From JAXDLK01 sp034666665 (GTDB lineage: Bacteria; Desulfobacterota; Binatia; JACPRU01), in assembly GCA_034666665.1 (NCBI GenBank), contig JAXDLK010000029.1, positions 1 through 17,506 of the forward strand: a stretch of 17,506 nt of DNA. The letters are read 5' to 3'. Of the stretch, positions 14,677-17,506 are shown piece after piece. The notes below the pieces were generated by a model, which saw nothing but the letters and a program-made list of their open reading frames with translations, was not told where the DNA came from and searched no databases. Numbering within the stretch: position 1 is the first letter of the stretch; every line of letters begins with the position of its first letter. The translations under genes were made by a program, and so were the position numbers.

Positions 14677-16586
14677 GGCGCCTTCCTTTCTGCCGTTGCT
14701 TCTGCAGCCGCTTTGCCTCGCGGTGGCAGCCCTCCGCGGCGGGCATACAGCCGCGAGAGCGATCCCTCGTTGTCGGCCTCGAGCCGCACGAAGAAGACGC
14801 TCTCCGCGCGCAGCACGCCGCTCATCGCCTGCGCGAGCTCCCGCGCCAGGCGTTCGCCGAGATCGCGGTTCCGCTTCGCCAGCGCCGTGAGCGTCGGCTC
14901 GCGCGCGGCACCCAGCGAGGGCACGTCCACGTCCTTCGCGTCGAGCGCCCTCCGCAGGTTTTCCAAGACGTCGAGATAGTTGCCGAAGAGCGACACCACT
15001 GGATCCGTCGAGCGCTCCGGGACCGCGGCGGTGAGGCGCATGATGTCCGATCGCTTGTACTCGACCCATTTCGCGTAGTTCACGAGCTCCTTCGGCGTTC
15101 TCCGGAGATCCTCCACGTAGAGACGGTCGAGGAGAGCCGCGGTCGACGTCACCGCGGGCCTCTTCTCCGTGCTCAGATCCTCGCTCCGGCCGTGGAAGGT
15201 ATGACGGTGGTCGAGGTAACCCTGCTCGAGGTTCAGCTGACGCATGGCGAGCAGCCCGAGCGCCACGCGAACTTCGTCCTCGCCCTGACCGAACCAGCCG
15301 AACCAATGGAAGAAGCTCTCGTCCGGCGCCTCCTGCACGTCGTGGCCCAGATCCTCCGCCCGAGAGAGGAGATCGATCAAGCCACGCAGCCACACGTCGG
15401 CGCGGGCCTGACTCCACACCGCGTAGAAGGTCGGCTCCTGCGGACGGAACCGCTCGGGATCGGCCGGGGCCTTCGCGTCGACGTCGCCCGCGAGCGACGC
15501 CGGCAGCGATGCCAGCTCTTCCCGTGCGCGCGTGACCCACCGCGCGCGCCGGAGGAGCGCGGAGAAACCGCCGAGGTCCCGGCGCAGTCGAACCGCCGTC
15601 TCGCCCCCCCCGCGAATGTCCGCGAGGGCCTTCTCTCGTTCGCGCACCAGATCGCGGAGCTCCTCGCGCGCCGCAACCTCTCCGCCGGGCTTCGCGTGCT
15701 CGTCCGCGGCGACCGCGGAAACCAACAGGCTCATCGCGCGATCGGCGGGCCGACCCGCGGCGATCTCGACGCGCGAGGCTGCGTCCGATCCGGCACCCGT
15801 CAGCAACAGCCCTTGCATGACCTCGACGCCGACGCCGGCTCCCTCGACGGCCGCGAACGAGGCACGCCCCTCGCGCTCCCGGCCCATCAGGTAGAGAACC
15901 TTGCCGAGGAGGATGCGCGCCTGATCGCGGAGCGCCGCCGGCGCCTTGCCGTCGAGCCCGACGAGCTCACGGAGATCTCGCGCCGCCGCCGGGAGGTCGT
16001 CGGCCGCGGCGCGTGCCTGAGCGCGAGCGTAGACGGCGTAGGCGTACAGGGGATCGGCGGGACGAACGCGCGCGAGGATCTCCTCCGCCTCGCCCCAGTG
16101 CCCCTCCAGCGCCGCGGAAATGCCGCCGAGATACGTGATCTCGCCTCCCGCCGCGCGCTCCTTGCCACGACGGAATGCTTCCAGAGCCGACGCGTACTCC
16201 GCGCTCTCGAAGTAGATGCGGACGATCTCCACGCGCGCGAGATCGCGCCAGCGCGGCTTTCCCGCGGTCTCGACCAACCCCAGGTAGTGGAGCGCGAGGC
16301 CGCGCAGCCCGAGCTCGCGGAAGGAGCGGCCGAGGAAATAGTCGAGGATCTCCACGTCGGGTGGCGGCGCGGTTGCCACCGTCACGCGCTTCAAGGCGAT
16401 CGCCGCGGCATCGAAGTCGCCGCGGAAATACGCTTGCAAGCCGGCAACGGTGCGGGCTCGGAGCTCTTCCGCCGTCGGCCCACGGGCCGCCGGTGGTACC
16501 GTCGGGGTGGGAGCCGGGGCCGCTTCCACGGTCGACGCCAGGAGCGCCGCGGCCGCCAGCCTCCGGAACCGCGTCCCGGAAATCAT
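14673..16586 (-). CDS. Secreted TPR-repeat protein, first gene of the oxidoreductase operon
   Basis: The 637-residue product has a signal peptide (FRRLAAAALLASTVEA, cleavage near residue 22) and then a Pro-rich segment. Residues 40-270 contain tandem helical pairs with TPR character: AGLQAYFRGDFDAAAIALKRV, FLGRSFRELGLRGLALHYLGLV, IYFESAEYASALEAFRRG, and others. Residues 300-370 are strongly charged helix, likely coiled coil (AREELRDLVREREKALADI). The C-terminal 250 residues are helical, with a Trp/Phe-rich spot FFHWFGWFGQGEDEVR. It is expected in the periplasm as a scaffold. The ATG at 16586 has no Shine-Dalgarno, and TAGCAT lies nine bases before it. It is translationally coupled to the downstream gene. 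No specific family was recognised beyond TPR. Confidence 0.8.
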   Translation of the reverse strand: MISGTRFRRLAAAALLASTVEAAPAPTPTVPPAARGPTAEELRARTVAGLQAYFRGDFDAAAIALKRVTVATAPPPDVEILDYFLGRSFRELGLRGLALHYLGLVETAGKPRWRDLARVEIVRIYFESAEYASALEAFRRGKERAAGGEITYLGGISAALEGHWGEAEEILARVRPADPLYAYAVYARAQARAAADDLPAAARDLRELVGLDGKAPAALRDQARILLGKVLYLMGREREGRASFAAVEGAGVGVEVMQGLLLTGAGSDAASRVEIAAGRPADRAMSLLVSAVAADEHAKPGGEVAAREELRDLVREREKALADIRGGGETAVRLRRDLGGFSALLRRARWVTRAREELASLPASLAGDVDAKAPADPERFRPQEPTFYAVWSQARADVWLRGLIDLLSRAEDLGHDVQEAPDESFFHWFGWFGQGEDEVRVALGLLAMRQLNLEQGYLDHRHTFHGRSEDLSTEKRPAVTSTAALLDRLYVEDLRRTPKELVNYAKWVEYKRSDIMRLTAAVPERSTDPVVSLFGNYLDVLENLRRALDAKDVDVPSLGAAREPTLTALAKRNRDLGERLARELAQAMSGVLRAESVFFVRLEADNEGSLSRLYARRGGLPPRGKAAAEATAERKAP

Positions 16587-16595
16587 AGATCGGGC

Positions 16596-16601
16596 ATGCT
16601 A
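16596..16601 (-). promoter_or_regulatory. Candidate -10 element for the TPR-GMC operon
   Basis: TAGCAT on the minus strand lies nine bases before the ATG at 16586, without a recognisable -35 or Shine-Dalgarno. It sits within a dyad (TCGGG at 16590-16594, CCCGA at 16602-16606) that could also be an operator. A leaderless transcript is inferred. Confidence 0.3.
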
Positions 16602-16642
16602 CCCGAGCGACTTGCGGCGAGCCAGAGGGGCGCGCAATAGAC

Positions 16643-16659
16643 GAATCGCCGGACGATTC
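16643..16659 (+). promoter_or_regulatory. Dyad upstream of the crotonase-family gene
   Basis: GAATCG (16643-16648) and CGATTC (16654-16659) form a six-base inverted repeat around CCGGA, just before the AGGAGG at 16669-16674. It could be an operator for a fatty-acid or TetR-type regulator, or an mRNA hairpin near the ribosome binding site. No regulator is encoded nearby. Confidence 0.3.
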
Positions 16660-16680
16660 TCCGCCGGCAGGAGGCTCGCC

Positions 16681-17475
16681 ATGAACGAGACGGTGCTCTA
16701 CGAATCGAGCGGCGGCGTCGCCACGATCACGCTGAACCGCCCGGAGAAGCTGAACGCGATGAACCTCCCGCTCCTCGAGGAGGCGCTCGAAGCCATCGAG
16801 ACCGCCGCGAGCGACGACGCGGTGCGCGTGGTGATCCTCACCGGCGCCGGACGCGGCTTCTGCGCCGGAGGAGATCTCTCCGCGGGTGAAGGCGGTGGCG
16901 TGCTCTCCGGCAAGGCGATCGAGCGCGACGTCGGTCGGCTGCGGCACTACATGCAGAGCTCGCGCTTGCTGCACGAGATGGCGAAGCCGACGATCGCCGC
17001 GATCAACGGTCCTTGCGCCGGGGCGGGCCTTTCCTGGGCGTGCGCCGTCGACCTCCGCTACGCCGCCGCGTCGGCGAAGTTCTCCACCGCCTTCCTGACC
17101 GCCGGCCTCTCCGGCGACTTCGGCGGTACCTGGACGCTGCCGCGCATCGTCGGGCCGGCGAAAGCGCGCGAGCTCTACCTGCTCGCCGACCGGTTCGACG
17201 CCCGGGAGGCGGAGCGCATCGGCCTCGTGTCGCGCGTGATCGCCGACGACGAGCTGATGCCGTACGTACGGTCGGTGGCGGAGCGCCTGCGGTCCGCCGC
17301 GCCGCTCGCGCTCCGCGCGATCAAGGAGAACCTGAACGACGCGCTCGAGCTCGGCTTCGCGGAGATGCTCGACCGCGAGCCGGGGCGCCACGTCCGCTGC
17401 GCCCACACGCGAGACGCGACCGAGGCGGCCCGGGCGTTCGTGGAGAAGCGTCCTCCGAAGTTCGAGGGGCGCTGA
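16681..17475 (+). CDS. Crotonase-family acyl-CoA isomerase/hydratase, PaaG-like
   Basis: The 264-residue product has the full crotonase fold signature: VATITLNRPEKLNAMN (13-28), the CoA/oxyanion segment GRGFCAGGDLS (58-67) and the second oxyanion helix INGPCAGAGLSWACAVDLRYA. The two hydratase glutamates (Glu144 and Glu164 of rat enoyl-CoA hydratase) align by eye with Ser118 and Phe138, so simple hydration is unlikely. Asp146 in GLSGDFGGTWTLPRIVG occupies the position of the catalytic Asp in PaaG-type isomerases (GLVPDxGGTW), and the C-terminus EKRPPKFEGR is also PaaG-like. A double-bond isomerase role in fatty-acid or aromatic acyl-CoA degradation is inferred. AGGAGG six bases upstream fixes the ATG at 16681. 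It is divergent from the TPR operon. Confidence 0.88.
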   Translation: MNETVLYESSGGVATITLNRPEKLNAMNLPLLEEALEAIETAASDDAVRVVILTGAGRGFCAGGDLSAGEGGGVLSGKAIERDVGRLRHYMQSSRLLHEMAKPTIAAINGPCAGAGLSWACAVDLRYAAASAKFSTAFLTAGLSGDFGGTWTLPRIVGPAKARELYLLADRFDAREAERIGLVSRVIADDELMPYVRSVAERLRSAAPLALRAIKENLNDALELGFAEMLDREPGRHVRCAHTRDATEAARAFVEKRPPKFEGR

Positions 17476-17476
17476 T

Positions 17477-17492
17477 CCGCCGTCAGAGGCGG
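17477..17492. terminator. Small hairpin after the crotonase-family gene
   Basis: CCGCC (17477-17481) and GGCGG (17488-17492) can pair around a six-base loop, immediately after the stop. No T-run follows. It may be a weak terminator shared with a convergent gene. Confidence 0.3.
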
Positions 17493-17506
17493 TGCCGCGC
17501 GAGGAA
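17483..17506 (-). CDS. Possible C-terminal end of a minus-strand gene
   Basis: Read on the minus strand, the last bases give FLARHRL followed by TGA, open to the window edge. Seven codons cannot identify a family. The position, convergent with the crotonase gene and next to a small hairpin, is the only support. Confidence 0.2.
   Translation of the reverse strand, partial: FLARHRL

Noticed and set aside
14030..14746. N-terminal extension of the subunit-3-like protein
   Set aside because: It overlaps the Pro/Ala-rich gene along its whole length and lacks a signal; the GTG at 14029 gives a proper Tat signal and a 4-base overlap.

Overview
This is a high-GC bacterial segment (roughly two thirds G+C by eye, strong G/C preference at third codon positions) with short gaps and many 1-4 base gene overlaps. 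The gene content fits a deep-branching delta-proteobacterium-like lineage such as Myxococcota, Desulfobacterota or Binatota: type IV pilus minor pilins, a PrkA/YeaH/SpoVR stress module, and a GMC oxidoreductase with a gluconate-2-dehydrogenase subunit-3-like partner. Placement is by gene content only, because no rRNA or marker gene is present. I see no tRNA, CRISPR array, insertion sequence, prophage or attachment site, and no gene-free stretch longer than 300 bases.

Layout from left to right. (1) 1-67, minus: the N-terminus of a type III pantothenate kinase (coaX), cut by the window edge. (2) 339-3488, plus: a tightly packed minor-pilin operon (fimT/gspH-like, pilV, pilW, pilX) followed by a small secreted coiled-coil protein; no pilY1 or major pilin is present. 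(3) 3513-3968, minus: an Rrf2-family regulator with three cysteines, divergent from (4) 4157-5893, plus: a stand-alone receiver domain and a six-TM sensor histidine kinase. (5) 6042-7040, plus: a lipoprotein glycoside hydrolase of the GH5/GH39 type. (6) 7263-11894, plus: the conserved trio prkA, DUF444 (yeaH) and spoVR (ycgB), closed by a perfect 14-bp stem hairpin shared with the convergent operon. (7) 16586-11928, minus: four genes with 4-base stop/start overlaps, encoding a secreted TPR protein, a secreted Pro/Ala-rich repeat protein, a Tat-exported subunit-3-like protein, and a GMC flavoprotein with a ferredoxin-like Cys cluster. (8) 16681-17475, plus: a crotonase-fold enzyme lacking both hydratase glutamates but carrying a PaaG-like Asp. 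The last bases may hold the end of another minus-strand gene.

How the genes may work together. The minor pilins would prime and cap a type IV pilus. Receiver and kinase form a signalling pair with no DNA-binding output in the window. PrkA, YeaH and SpoVR are known to co-occur and to respond to starvation or stress. The four-gene minus operon is the best candidate for a poorly described system: a cell-envelope oxidoreductase in which the Tat-signal subunit may carry the signal-less flavoprotein across the membrane, produced with two uncharacterised secreted proteins. Its substrate cannot be read from the sequence.
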